Source of the DNA: Halotia branconii CENA392
GTDB taxonomy: Bacteria > Cyanobacteriota > Cyanobacteriia > Cyanobacteriales > Nostocaceae
Assembly: GCF_029953635.1 (NCBI RefSeq)
Contig: NZ_CP124544.1
Coordinates: 124,001-188,000 of the forward strand
Length of the DNA: 64,000 bases
Reading direction: 5' to 3'
Below are positions 18,897 to 28,254 of this stretch, in pieces. A program made the translations under genes and the position numbers. Position 1 is the stretch's first letter, and the number at the start of each line of letters is the position of its first letter. Under the pieces are notes generated by a model that was not told the origin of the DNA, did no database searches, and saw only the letters and a program-made list of their open reading frames with translations.

Positions 18897-20105
18897 ATGC
18901 TAAAAACACTAAATTATCGCATCATCCATTTGTCTAAATACTATCCACCAGACCGTGGAGGCATTGAAACACATGTTCAAACCTTAGCTAGATCTCAAGC
19001 TGCTTTGGGTGCGGAAGTTCATGTGATTTGTGTGAATGCTTTTGATCAGCATGGACATTTTTCTAATAGAACTCAGACTGTTAACGAGACAGATTGTAAT
19101 GTACAGGTCACACGACTGGGTCGCTTTTTGTCATTTGCGCGATTTGATTTTTGTCCAAAAGTTTTAAGTAATCTTTGCCGATTGCTTAACGAACCAAATA
19201 CCTTACTTCATCTTCATACTCCTAATCCAACAATGCTCCTAGCTTTAACTTTGCTACCTAGGCGTTTACCTTTGGTAATTACGCACCATAGCGATATTAT
19301 TAAGCAAAGAATATTGAAGTATGTATTACGTCCTTTTGAATATCTAGTTTACAGTCAAACATCACGAGTTCTTACCACTAGTTCTCAATATATTCAAGGA
19401 TCAAAACTTTTACGTTTATATCGTCATAAATTAAGTATTCTTCCATTAGGAATAGACTTTTTGAATTATATTGAACTAAATCAATTAGCAGTTGATTTTA
19501 GCCAGTATTTAAAAGCAAAATATGGAGAGACAATCTGGCTAGTAGTTGGTAGACTCGTTTATTACAAAGCACTGCATATAGCAATTGAAGCTTTAACTTT
19601 AGTGCCAGGAACGCTAATTATAATTGGCACTGGCCCTCTAGAACAAGAACTAAAAGCATTAGCAAAAAAACTAGGAGTCAATGACCGCATTGTCTGGTTA
19701 GGCCATGTCAGTGAAGATGAGCTTATAGGTGCTTATCAGGCTGCGACATCTCTTTGGTTTCCTTCTAATGTACGCAGTGAAGGATTTGGTTTAGTTCAGG
19801 TGGAAGCTATGGCGAGTGGTTGTCCTGTAATTAATGCTGATATTCCTTGTAGTGGTGTTCCTTGGGTAAGTCGGCATGAACAAGAAGGCTTGACTGTACC
19901 AATTAACGATTCAATTGCTTTAGCGAGTGCAGCAAAACGTCTGCTCTATGAACCTGGTTTGCGTACCAAATTAGTAATAGCAAGCCGCAAACGATCTGAG
20001 TATTTTAACCAAGAAACTATGGCTCAACGAAGTTTTGAATTATATGAAGAAGTTTTGAGTCAAGAGAGTAACTATATTGGCATCGCAAAACCAGTTAATT
20101 TATGA
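18897..20105 (+). CDS. Glycosyltransferase, GT4 family (1)
   Basis: 402 residues with a complete GT-B fold. The N-terminal domain opens RIIHLSKYYPPDRGGIETHV, the loop typical of GT4 enzymes. The donor domain has VVGRLVYYKALHIAIEA and IIIGTGPLEQEL, then the E-x7-E pair E295/E303 in SEGFGLVQVEAMASG. The next residues (NADIPCSGVPWV) resemble mannosyl- or galactosyl-type GT4 members. First gene of the co-directional cluster; its stop overlaps the next start by 4 bp (ATGA), so translation is probably coupled. The donor sugar cannot be deduced. Confidence 0.9.
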   Translation: MLKTLNYRIIHLSKYYPPDRGGIETHVQTLARSQAALGAEVHVICVNAFDQHGHFSNRTQTVNETDCNVQVTRLGRFLSFARFDFCPKVLSNLCRLLNEPNTLLHLHTPNPTMLLALTLLPRRLPLVITHHSDIIKQRILKYVLRPFEYLVYSQTSRVLTTSSQYIQGSKLLRLYRHKLSILPLGIDFLNYIELNQLAVDFSQYLKAKYGETIWLVVGRLVYYKALHIAIEALTLVPGTLIIIGTGPLEQELKALAKKLGVNDRIVWLGHVSEDELIGAYQAATSLWFPSNVRSEGFGLVQVEAMASGCPVINADIPCSGVPWVSRHEQEGLTVPINDSIALASAAKRLLYEPGLRTKLVIASRKRSEYFNQETMAQRSFELYEEVLSQESNYIGIAKPVNL

Positions 20106-21232
20106 TGAAAGTTTTGCATATTTATGCGGGAAATCTATTTGGTGGTGTAGAAACACTACTGGTAACATTGGCAAAAGAGCGAAGTTTATGTATGCAGATG
20201 CAGCCTTACTTCGCTTTATGTTTTGCAGGTAGATTAACAAATGAATTGCGAAGCTGGAACGCAAATATTCAGCAGCTAGGTAATGTAAGGATTAGTCATC
20301 CTTGGACAGTGTGGAGAGCAAGATTACAACTTCAGCAATTATTGAGGCGAGAGCAATTTGATGTTGTGATTTGTCATTCTTGCTGGTCACAAGCGATTTT
20401 TGGCTCAGTTGTCAAAGCAAACAATTTACCACTTATCTTTTGGTGTCATGATGTGCCTAATGGTCAGCATTTTTTAGAACAGTGGGCTAAAAGGGTTTCA
20501 CCAGATTTAGTAATTGCCAATAGTCGCTATACTCAAGCTGCTGTGCCAAAACTTTATCCTAAAATTAATTGTGAGACTCTCTATTTACCAGTAGCCTGTG
20601 CTGATATTGGTAATGATGCTTCGATTCGCCATACTGTAAGAGCCGAACTTAACACTTCCGATGATGCAATAGTAATTATTCAGGCATCTCGTCTAGAACC
20701 TTGGAAGGGACAAAGGGTGTTACTTTCAGCTTTGGCACAACTGCGCCATATACCAGGTTGGGTATGTTGGTTAACTGGAGGAGTACAACGTCCTCATGAA
20801 GCTGAATATCTACAAGAACTTAAAGTACAAGTACAACAACTCGGTATAGGCGATCGCGTGCTATTTTTAGGACAACGGCATGATGTACCCCGCTTGTTGG
20901 CTGCTGCTGATATCCACTGTCAACCTAATACTAGTGCAGAACCATTTGGAATTGCTTTTGTAGAAGCCCTTTATGCAGCCTTGCCAATAGTGACAACAGC
21001 CATAGGGGGAGCAGCAGAAATTGTCGATAATTCCTGTGGGCGTTTAGTTGCACCAAATGATATCAATATTTTGAGTGAAGTTTTAGGTTCTTTGATTGCC
21101 AATCCTAGCGAAAGAGCTACTTTAGCGGCTGGGGGCAAATCACGGGCTGAGTATCTCTGTAATCCTGTAAAGCAGTTAACTCAGCTTTACAATCTCCTTT
21201 GTGAAGTTGTTGAACATAAGGTTTTAGTATGA
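20102..21232 (+). CDS. Glycosyltransferase, GT4 family (2)
   Basis: 376 residues. The N-terminal motif is HIYAGNLFGGVETLLVTLA, and the donor domain has ASRLEPWKGQRVLLSAL, LFLGQRHDVPRLLAAADI and the E280/E288 pair in AEPFGIAFVEAL, then GGAAEIV. This is a GT4 enzyme of the kind found in exopolysaccharide clusters. Overlaps the genes on both sides by 4 bp. The first of two consecutive ATGs (20102) is used here; the second would remove one residue. Confidence 0.9.
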   Translation: MMKVLHIYAGNLFGGVETLLVTLAKERSLCMQMQPYFALCFAGRLTNELRSWNANIQQLGNVRISHPWTVWRARLQLQQLLRREQFDVVICHSCWSQAIFGSVVKANNLPLIFWCHDVPNGQHFLEQWAKRVSPDLVIANSRYTQAAVPKLYPKINCETLYLPVACADIGNDASIRHTVRAELNTSDDAIVIIQASRLEPWKGQRVLLSALAQLRHIPGWVCWLTGGVQRPHEAEYLQELKVQVQQLGIGDRVLFLGQRHDVPRLLAAADIHCQPNTSAEPFGIAFVEALYAALPIVTTAIGGAAEIVDNSCGRLVAPNDINILSEVLGSLIANPSERATLAAGGKSRAEYLCNPVKQLTQLYNLLCEVVEHKVLV

Positions 21233-21942
21233 TTGCATCTGATGACACAAAACAAATAGTACAAGCTGATGTTGAAAACCGAGCGCAACAAAGCCTTGGT
21301 GCTAGTAGTGAGCCTGTTTACCAAATGGTATCTCGAACATTAGCACAACAATATTCTGGTAATGGTGTACTTGTAGATGTTGGTTGTGGTAGTGGGAAGC
21401 TCTGGTCGTTTGTAGGCGATCGCTTTAACCACTATATTGGTGTAGATGCTGTACGTTATGCTGATTTACCGGCAGATACAGAATTTATTCCTTTTAATTT
21501 GGATGTTGGTAAAGCACCTTTGCCAGATGGCTGTGCTGATGTAGTGTGTGCAGTTGAAATTATTGAACATCTCGAAAACCCACGGGCTTTTGTACGGGAA
21601 CTAGTCAGGTTAACCAAGCCGGGAGGATTAGTAATTGTCACTACTCCCAATCAGTTAAGCTTACTCAGTAAATTGACTTTAATACTGAAAAATCAGTTCA
21701 ACGCCTTTCAAGAAGCACCCGGTCTTTATCCGGCGCACATAACAGCTTTACTTGAAATTGATTTTTACCGTATTTATACGGAGTGTAATCTTACTGATCT
21801 TCAAATACAATACAGCAACTATGGACGTATACCTTTTACGTCGTGGCACTGGCCAGAAAATCTAGGCTTTCGTGGACAGGCATTTAGTGACAATATTCTT
21901 TGTGTAGGGCAAAAGCCAAAGGTACAAATATATACTATTTAA
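21229..21942 (+). CDS. Class I SAM-dependent methyltransferase
   Basis: 237 residues. Motif I is VLVDVGCGSGKLWSFVG, the acidic loop is IGVDAV, motif II is ADVVCAVEIIEHLENPRAF and motif III is KPGGLVIVTTPN. This is the Methyltransf_11/UbiG-like fold common in polysaccharide loci, where it methylates a sugar or a lipid-linked intermediate. It starts inside the end of the preceding glycosyltransferase gene. Substrate not deducible. Confidence 0.85.
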   Translation: MIASDDTKQIVQADVENRAQQSLGASSEPVYQMVSRTLAQQYSGNGVLVDVGCGSGKLWSFVGDRFNHYIGVDAVRYADLPADTEFIPFNLDVGKAPLPDGCADVVCAVEIIEHLENPRAFVRELVRLTKPGGLVIVTTPNQLSLLSKLTLILKNQFNAFQEAPGLYPAHITALLEIDFYRIYTECNLTDLQIQYSNYGRIPFTSWHWPENLGFRGQAFSDNILCVGQKPKVQIYTI

Positions 21943-21957
21943 CTAAAGGTTGAGATT

Positions 21958-22872
21958 ATGAGGCTTTCTGGAATATTGAAACCGGAATATTTTTATCAAC
22001 CAAAAGTCGCTTGGCAAAGATTATTACCATTTCGAGCAGTATCAACTGCTGAATTTGTCAATCAAAAACTTCCTTGGGGTATGCATATTAGAGTTCGTCC
22101 ACAGGAAGAACATGGACGAATTCTTGCTACACTTGGAGTCGTTGATCTAGCCGTAACAGAAACTCTTTGGCGATTAACTGAACCAGGAGAAATAGTAGTA
22201 GATGTTGGAGCTAATATCGGTTGTATGACCGCAGTTTTGGCGGCTCGTGTTAGTTCTATTTCTGGTAGTTGTATTTGGGCTTTTGAAGCTCACCCAGAAA
22301 TATTTACAGAGTTGAAATACAACGTTGATCAATGGCAAGAGCAATTAACAAATACACAGTTTATTATTCAAAACCTTGCCATTTCCGATCAAAGTGGTAC
22401 TGTAAAACTTCTCATTCCTAAATCATTTAGTAGCAACCGAGGACTCGCTAGTATTATTGCTAATGATGAAAATTTAAATTCAAACAGTTTAATAAACTCA
22501 GAAAATATAATTGTCAACTCATGCACTCTAGATAATATATTTCCTACACAACTAATAGGAGTTATGAAAATAGATGTAGAAGGTCATGAACTGAAAGTAA
22601 TTAAAGGAGCAATAAATTTACTAAAACAAGGTAGAATTCGTGATTGCATTTTTGAGGAACATCTTGACTATCCTACTCCTGTAACTACATTATTTGAGAC
22701 AATGGGCTACAAAATTTTTAGAATTGAGAGAAATATTATTAGCCCTATACTATTAGCTCCTGATTCTAACGATGCACGTACTCATTGGCAACCAACAAGT
22801 TTTATTGCTACCCGTAATCCTGAAAGTGTGATGAGTAAGTTTCAGAAACCTGGATGGCAAGTATTACAGTAA
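21958..22872 (+). CDS. FkbM-family methyltransferase
   Basis: 304 residues. The SAM-binding motif is EIVVDVGANIGCMTAVLAAR, followed by WAFEAHPEIFTELKYNV, LAISDQSGTVKL and MKIDVEGHELKVIKGA, the complete FkbM signature. FkbM enzymes O-methylate sugars and natural products. It follows the class I methyltransferase after 15 bp and is probably in the same transcript, so the polymer is likely methylated at more than one position. Confidence 0.9.
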   Translation: MRLSGILKPEYFYQPKVAWQRLLPFRAVSTAEFVNQKLPWGMHIRVRPQEEHGRILATLGVVDLAVTETLWRLTEPGEIVVDVGANIGCMTAVLAARVSSISGSCIWAFEAHPEIFTELKYNVDQWQEQLTNTQFIIQNLAISDQSGTVKLLIPKSFSSNRGLASIIANDENLNSNSLINSENIIVNSCTLDNIFPTQLIGVMKIDVEGHELKVIKGAINLLKQGRIRDCIFEEHLDYPTPVTTLFETMGYKIFRIERNIISPILLAPDSNDARTHWQPTSFIATRNPESVMSKFQKPGWQVLQ

Positions 22873-23019
22873 AAAAAATAATACTTTTTAATATAACTAT
22901 GTTTAAAAGCTTATTTATATGGTGGCTCAGTTGACTCTAGTGAGGAATATTTTAGTAATTTTTAGCTAGATTATAAGTAAAAAATGCACATATTTTAAAA
23001 TACTTTGTTAAATGAATTA

Positions 23020-24393
23020 ATGAACATAAAAAATAGTCAAAGATTACAAGATTACTCTATATTGGAAAAGCTAAATTGGACATGGGCGCACACCTTTATT
23101 CTCTTACAATTTACCTTTCAAATATTGTTGTTATTTCCGCAACTTGGCATTCTCCGAGTCCCACTAAGAATTGCTTCTTTTGCTTTTTGTCTATTTTTAT
23201 TAATATTGTTACGTCCAAAAGGTTCTAAGCATCCCGCTCATAACTCAGCAATTGTAGTACTAGCAATCATGCTGTTAGAGCTATGCCTACATCCATATAT
23301 TAATTCAATGACGGCAGGAATAGCTCAATGTGCGATGTATCTTGCTATTTTCAGCCCCCTATTCTGGGTAAGAAGCCTAAAAATTACACAAATTGGTTTT
23401 CAAAGTTTAATGTTTCTCATGTGGGGTATTCATACTTTGAGTGCCAGCTTTGGAGTGTTACAGATATACTATCCTGGAAAATTTCAGCCTTCTCTTTCTA
23501 CATTTATTCAAAACAGTACTTTTAAAGGAGACAACCTTTTAATTACTTTAGCTAATGGTGAAGAGGTTTATAGACCGATGGGTTTAACTGACACACCCGG
23601 AGGAGCAGCAATTGCTGGTTTTTATGCTTTTTTATTTGGTGTTGTGATTGCACTCAAATACAAAAACCCAACTGTACGTATTGCTGGTATAAGTAGTGCT
23701 GCTTTTGGTCTGTTTTGCATTTACCTAACTCAAGTTCGTTCTATTTTGGTATTCGCTGCTATTTCTATGATCTTTTTGGCAGTTGTGTTGATGAGGACAG
23801 GTCAAATTGCGCGTCTAACGATGATGGTATCAGGTGTGACAGCTTTGTTTGCAGCCACGTTTTCTTGGGCGATCGCAGTTGGCGGAAAGTCAACACTGCA
23901 AAGGTTATCTAGCTTGTTTGTTAGTTCTCCTCAAGAAGTTTATCAACAAAACCGGGGGAATTTTTTGCAAACTACTATTGAAACCCTACTGCCTCAATAT
24001 CCTTTAGGGGCAGGTCTGGGGCGTTGGGGAATGATCAATAATTATTTTGGTGATAATACTGACCTGATATCTCAGCCAATTTGGGTCGAAATTCAGTGGA
24101 CAGGATGGTTGCTCGATGGCGGAGTTCCACTGATATGTGCTTATATTGTTGCACTTTATTTAGCGTGTCAGACTGCTTGGAATATTGCCACTAGTAAGCA
24201 ATTAGGTGACTTTGCGCTATGGGGTGGGTTGATTTTTGCCTATAACATCGGTGCTGTGGCAATTACTTTTAACTATCCTCTATTTATAAGTCAGGGCGGC
24301 ATGGAGTTTTGGTTACTAAATGCCGTACTGTTTGTAGCTACTCGTAATAGCAAAGTTGGGGATAACAAACTTTTACAATCTGTCCAGCTATGA
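23020..24393 (+). CDS. Wzy-like polymerase / O-antigen ligase family membrane protein
   Basis: 457 residues from the ATG at 23020; an in-frame TTG at 23005 would add five. About eleven hydrophobic helices are spread over the length, with a large outer loop (about 290-350) that includes SSPQEVYQQNRGNFLQTTIE and LGAGLGRWGMINNYFG. The loop and fold are those of O-antigen polymerases/ligases. In this cluster it most likely polymerises repeat units at the outer face of the membrane after flipping by the Wzx protein encoded at 30139. The stop overlaps the next start (ATGA). Confidence 0.82.
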   Translation: MNIKNSQRLQDYSILEKLNWTWAHTFILLQFTFQILLLFPQLGILRVPLRIASFAFCLFLLILLRPKGSKHPAHNSAIVVLAIMLLELCLHPYINSMTAGIAQCAMYLAIFSPLFWVRSLKITQIGFQSLMFLMWGIHTLSASFGVLQIYYPGKFQPSLSTFIQNSTFKGDNLLITLANGEEVYRPMGLTDTPGGAAIAGFYAFLFGVVIALKYKNPTVRIAGISSAAFGLFCIYLTQVRSILVFAAISMIFLAVVLMRTGQIARLTMMVSGVTALFAATFSWAIAVGGKSTLQRLSSLFVSSPQEVYQQNRGNFLQTTIETLLPQYPLGAGLGRWGMINNYFGDNTDLISQPIWVEIQWTGWLLDGGVPLICAYIVALYLACQTAWNIATSKQLGDFALWGGLIFAYNIGAVAITFNYPLFISQGGMEFWLLNAVLFVATRNSKVGDNKLLQSVQL

Positions 24394-25523
24394 AGTCTTA
24401 TCTACTGATAACAGGTGATTTTGTGAGAACGGGTGGGATGGACAGAGCTAATTTTGCTTTGGCTGACTACCTAGCAAGACAAAAACAACAAGTATATTTA
24501 GTTGCCCATCGGGTGGCAAATGAGTTGTTAGCTTATCCTAATGTTAAATTTCATCGAGTATCCAAGATAGCTAAGTCTTATTTATTCAGTAGTCCCTTGC
24601 TAAGTAGCATGGGACGCACTTTAGCACAACGCTTAACAAACGCTGGAGGACGAGTGCTAGTAAATGGCGGTAACTGCCAATGGGGAGATATCAACTGGGT
24701 GCATTACGTTCATGCAGCTTATCGACCTAACAATCCGACTGGGTTGTTACGTCAGTTGAAAAATGTAGTCTCTTATAAGCTGTTTTTGAAAACAGAACGA
24801 CAAGCTTTGCAATTGGCGCGGGTAATTATTGTTAATTCAGATAAAACAAAAAGAGATTTAGTAGAGAAACTAGGGATTGCAGAACAGCGCCTCCACAAAG
24901 TTTATTATGGCATCGATCCCCAAGTCTTTTTTCCAGCGACACAACAGGAGCGTGTAGCACTTCGTCAGCAGCTTGGATGGCCTGCTGACAAAACGATTGT
25001 AATGTTCATTGGTGCTTTAGGCGATCGCCGCAAAGGATTCGATACACTTTTTGCAGCTTGGCAACAGTTATGTAATTTACCAAATTGGGATGCTGATTTG
25101 GTAGTAATTGGGGTTGGTACAGAACTGAAACTGTGGCAACACCGCGCTATTGTTGCAGACATCAGTTCACGTATTCATTTTCTGGGCTTTCGTACTGATG
25201 TGCCACATTTATTACAGGCGGCTGATTGCTTAGTTGCTCCTACTCGTTATGAAGCTTACGGTTTGGGAGTACATGAAGCCCTCTGTTGTGGTTTACCAAG
25301 CATAGTTAGTGCTAACGCTGGAGTTGCCGAACGCTATCCGCCAGAGTTGCAAGACTTGTTAATTACTAATCCTGAGAATGCTGTTGATTTAGCGGCGCGA
25401 CTGCAAAAGTGGTGGTGCAATAAAAACCATTACAGCAAATTAGTATCTTCTCTTTCGCAAGCATTACGAGCTTACACTTGGGACGATATGGCAAAAAATA
25501 TTTTAAACCATATAGAGCAATAG
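24390..25523 (+). CDS. Glycosyltransferase, GT4 family (3)
   Basis: 377 residues. The N-terminal motif is ITGDFVRTGGMDRANFALA, and the linker-side motif is IVNSDKTKRDLVEKLGI. The donor domain has MFIGALGDRRKGFDTLF and the E288/E296 pair in YEAYGLGVHEALCCGLPSIV. Full length for GT4. Translationally coupled to the polymerase gene by a 4-bp overlap. Confidence 0.9.
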   Translation: MKSYLLITGDFVRTGGMDRANFALADYLARQKQQVYLVAHRVANELLAYPNVKFHRVSKIAKSYLFSSPLLSSMGRTLAQRLTNAGGRVLVNGGNCQWGDINWVHYVHAAYRPNNPTGLLRQLKNVVSYKLFLKTERQALQLARVIIVNSDKTKRDLVEKLGIAEQRLHKVYYGIDPQVFFPATQQERVALRQQLGWPADKTIVMFIGALGDRRKGFDTLFAAWQQLCNLPNWDADLVVIGVGTELKLWQHRAIVADISSRIHFLGFRTDVPHLLQAADCLVAPTRYEAYGLGVHEALCCGLPSIVSANAGVAERYPPELQDLLITNPENAVDLAARLQKWWCNKNHYSKLVSSLSQALRAYTWDDMAKNILNHIEQ

Positions 25524-25533
25524 TTTTAAACAG

Positions 25534-26715
25534 ATGAAATCTCTACGGATTTTGCTAGTAATCAATTCACCACCAATACCATTTGGTAATGCTGATGCTA
25601 GGTGGTACTACGTTTTGCTTAAAGGTTTAGTTGAAAAAGGTCATCACGTTACTGCATTTGCAACCTCTAGCAAATCAGAAGACATCGCCAAAGCTCAGGC
25701 TCTTTTTCCATCACCTAATTATGACTTGCGTTGCTATCTCATTCCTAAACAAAGTACTGGAATAATGGCAAAGATAAAAACTATACGGCAACCTTATTCC
25801 TACATCTTTAGTCAAGAGTTACGCCAAGATTTAGCGACAGAACTGACTAAACCTTATGATATTCTTCATCTAGAACAGCTTTGGAGTGGTTGGCTAGGAC
25901 TTCAGCATCGCAAAAGAGCAGTAGCTAATGTTCATTATCTATTTTCATTAGATGGAGCTTTTGAGTATAACAACTCTCTAGAAACTCACTTTAGACGATT
26001 TTTTACCTACCAAGCTGAACAGAAATTGCTCAAAGCTTTTCCAAGAATAATTACATTATCAGAACGTTTAGCAAAGCATATTCAACAAGTTAATTCTCAA
26101 GCTCAAATTTATACAGTTCCATTAGGAATTGACTTTTCGCTCTATCCATTTGCTGAAAAAAAGCAGCTAAACCAGCAGCCAACAGTTGGATTAATTGGTG
26201 GATTTAACTGGACACCATCCTATTCTGCGGCTGAAAGACTTATAAATAAACTATGGCCAGAAATTAAACGCCGTGTTCCTAATGCCAAACTGCAAATTGT
26301 TGGGCGGTCTGCTAAAAATGCCCTTGCAGCATTCAGCCATATAAAAGATTTGGAAATTCACCAAGATGTACCAGATACTTTACCCTACTTTGCTAATACA
26401 GATGTGATGTTATATGCACCTCTTGCAGGTAGTGGCATGAAGGTTAAAGTAATGGAAGCTTTTGCTTTAGGTACACCAGTTGTTACCAATTCTGATGGTA
26501 TAGAAGGTATCCCGGCTTGTGATGGTATTCACGCTGGTATTTGTGAAGATGATGAAGGTCTAATCAAACGAACTGTGGAGTTATTAGAGAATACATTTCT
26601 TCAAGATAAACTACGCCTAAAAGCTAGACAGTTAATTGAAGAATATTGTAGTCCTCAAGTAACGGTTGAGCAAATTGAACAAATTTATCAAATAATAAAT
26701 AGTAACTTATTATGA
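25534..26715 (+). CDS. Glycosyltransferase, GT4 family (4)
   Basis: 393 residues. It begins ILLVINSPPIPFGNADARWY and has the donor-domain motifs VGLIGGFNWTPSYSAAERLI and GSGMKVKVMEAFALGTPVV, ending in NSDGIEGIPA. These are typical of the GT4 branch that carries a K-x-x-E type motif. Its 3' end (CSPQVTVEQIEQIYQI) recurs as a fragment at 27036-27080, evidence of recombination next to this gene. Overlaps the truncated FkbM gene by 4 bp. Confidence 0.88.
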   Translation: MKSLRILLVINSPPIPFGNADARWYYVLLKGLVEKGHHVTAFATSSKSEDIAKAQALFPSPNYDLRCYLIPKQSTGIMAKIKTIRQPYSYIFSQELRQDLATELTKPYDILHLEQLWSGWLGLQHRKRAVANVHYLFSLDGAFEYNNSLETHFRRFFTYQAEQKLLKAFPRIITLSERLAKHIQQVNSQAQIYTVPLGIDFSLYPFAEKKQLNQQPTVGLIGGFNWTPSYSAAERLINKLWPEIKRRVPNAKLQIVGRSAKNALAAFSHIKDLEIHQDVPDTLPYFANTDVMLYAPLAGSGMKVKVMEAFALGTPVVTNSDGIEGIPACDGIHAGICEDDEGLIKRTVELLENTFLQDKLRLKARQLIEEYCSPQVTVEQIEQIYQIINSNLL

Positions 26716-26930
26716 ATATTAAAAGTAGTTTTCGTGACTTATGGTTATTAACTAGTTTCTGGAATGGATGGGAAATGGTACGCTATTTACGAAACCCACA
26801 ACCAGTTAAACAAGCAACATTATTTAACGGCAATAATATCGTACATCCACACGATAAAATAGGATTGGTTGAATCCATTCTCGAATTATGCTACGAACAA
26901 GCTTATTTTCCTCATGACTTCTATATGTAA
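26712..26930 (+). pseudogene. Truncated FkbM-family methyltransferase, N-terminus only
   Basis: 72 codons. The final part, VHPHDKIGLVESILELCYEQ and AYFPHDFYM, resembles the segment that directly precedes the SAM-binding motif in FkbM-family proteins, and the frame then stops. No SAM motif follows. It is probably the stump of a methyltransferase gene deleted in the rearrangement that also left the scar at 26974-27080. The family assignment rests on this short resemblance. Confidence 0.5.
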
Positions 26931-26973
26931 AATTTAGTAACTATTAAAAATCACGTCTTTCTGTAGAGTAAGT

Positions 26974-27080
26974 CAAATAAATTTTTGAGCAGCTTTTACA
27001 AAAGCATTAAAAACCTCATAAAAAATATGATCAAGATTGTAGTCCTCAAGTAACGGTTGAACAAATTTATCAGAAAAAAT
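26974..27080 (+). repeat. Recombination scar made of two displaced gene-end fragments
   Basis: 26980-27037 repeats the junction of the two downstream genes (the end of the gene at 28209 and the start at 28255), but lacks about 28 bp between two CATAAA-type repeats. 27036-27080 repeats the 3' end of the gene at 25534-26715 (from AGTCCTCAAGTAACGGTTGA), lacking 9 bp. Together they show that ancestral copies of these genes once adjoined here and were deleted. Confidence 0.75.
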
Positions 27081-27123
27081 ATTAACACTTTAAGGAAGCT
27101 ATATTTTTAATTTATTAACTAAC

Positions 27124-28209
27124 ATGCCAAAAATTATTGTTGTCAATAACTATTCTCTGAATTGGGATATTGAAGAAATTACAAATTTCAAAAAACCAAA
27201 TCAGACTATCTGGGGAATAAATTATTTGCAAGAATGGGGTTATGATATACTATTGATTCCACAAACAACATCAAGTAATTTACATAGGTTAAATAATTTA
27301 ATCAATAAGTTTTCTCCTGCTGACATGGGAGATTTTGGTCAACAATTTAAAGCTCTAAATGAATTAAATGAAGCAGATTTAATATACGATACTTCAGGAA
27401 CTCAGGCACAAATTCTATCTTACATGAAAGCTATGGGTTTACTCCAAGTTCCTATTGTTAGTATTTTTCACAAAAAGCTTCAACCATCTAGATTTAAAAA
27501 TATAAAAAAACCATTCATCACCTCATACGTGAAAGGAATAGATGCTTTTATATGTTTAAGTAAAACTTTTCAAAATAGCATCATTGCTTATGGAGGAGAA
27601 AAAAAAGCTTTTAAAGTGGACTGGGGGCCTGATTCTAATTTCTACTCTAGCTATGTTAAAAGCGACAGGGGTGACATTGTAGCTATAGGTAGAACTAACC
27701 GAGACTTTGTAACTCTGGGACTAGCAGCTTCTCAAATAAAAGTGCCTGTACATATTATTTGCTGTGAGTTTAATGTGACAGAAAAATTTAACAGCTTCGG
27801 AGAAAATGTAAAAGTTACTGTGATGCCAAATGATCAAGTTATCGATGGAAAACAATTTTATGATATTTTAGCTGGTTGTAGAGCGATCGCTATACCTCTG
27901 ACACATTTAGGAGTAACACATCTAGCAGGATTAACCTCATTACTAGATGCTCTTGGAATGGGTAAACCAGTGATAATGACTAAAAATAACCACATCGACA
28001 TTGATATTGAAGCAGAGGATATTGGCATTTCGGTAGAACTTGGAGATGTAACAGGTTGGGTAAAAGCAATGCAATGGTTTGAAGCAAATCCAAATAATGC
28101 ATTAGTTATGGGGAAAAAAGCCAGAAAACTTGTTGATAATCATTTAAATTCTCGTATTTTTGCAGAGCGAGTCAAAGAGATTTTTGAACAGCTTTTACAG
28201 AAGCATTAA
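27124..28209 (+). CDS. Glycosyltransferase-like protein (GT-B fold)
   Basis: 361 residues. The N-terminal half contains VSIFHKKLQPSRFK and AFICLSKTFQNSIIAYGG. The C-terminal half contains IVAIGRTNRDFVTLGLAA, CRAIAIPLTHLGVTHLAG and LTSLLDALGMGKPVIMT, the last equivalent to the donor-site region of GT-B enzymes. Classical E-x7-E is absent, so it is more distant from GT4 than its neighbours. It lies between the scar and another GT4 gene, and its stop codon region is duplicated at 26980. Confidence 0.72.
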   Translation: MPKIIVVNNYSLNWDIEEITNFKKPNQTIWGINYLQEWGYDILLIPQTTSSNLHRLNNLINKFSPADMGDFGQQFKALNELNEADLIYDTSGTQAQILSYMKAMGLLQVPIVSIFHKKLQPSRFKNIKKPFITSYVKGIDAFICLSKTFQNSIIAYGGEKKAFKVDWGPDSNFYSSYVKSDRGDIVAIGRTNRDFVTLGLAASQIKVPVHIICCEFNVTEKFNSFGENVKVTVMPNDQVIDGKQFYDILAGCRAIAIPLTHLGVTHLAGLTSLLDALGMGKPVIMTKNNHIDIDIEAEDIGISVELGDVTGWVKAMQWFEANPNNALVMGKKARKLVDNHLNSRIFAERVKEIFEQLLQKH

Positions 28210-28254
28210 AAACCTCATAAATAATATGCAATTAAGTCAAAATACATAAAAAAT

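Noticed and set aside
23005..23019. TTG start for the polymerase gene
   Set aside because: The ATG five codons later is a more usual start and there is no better ribosome binding site for the TTG.
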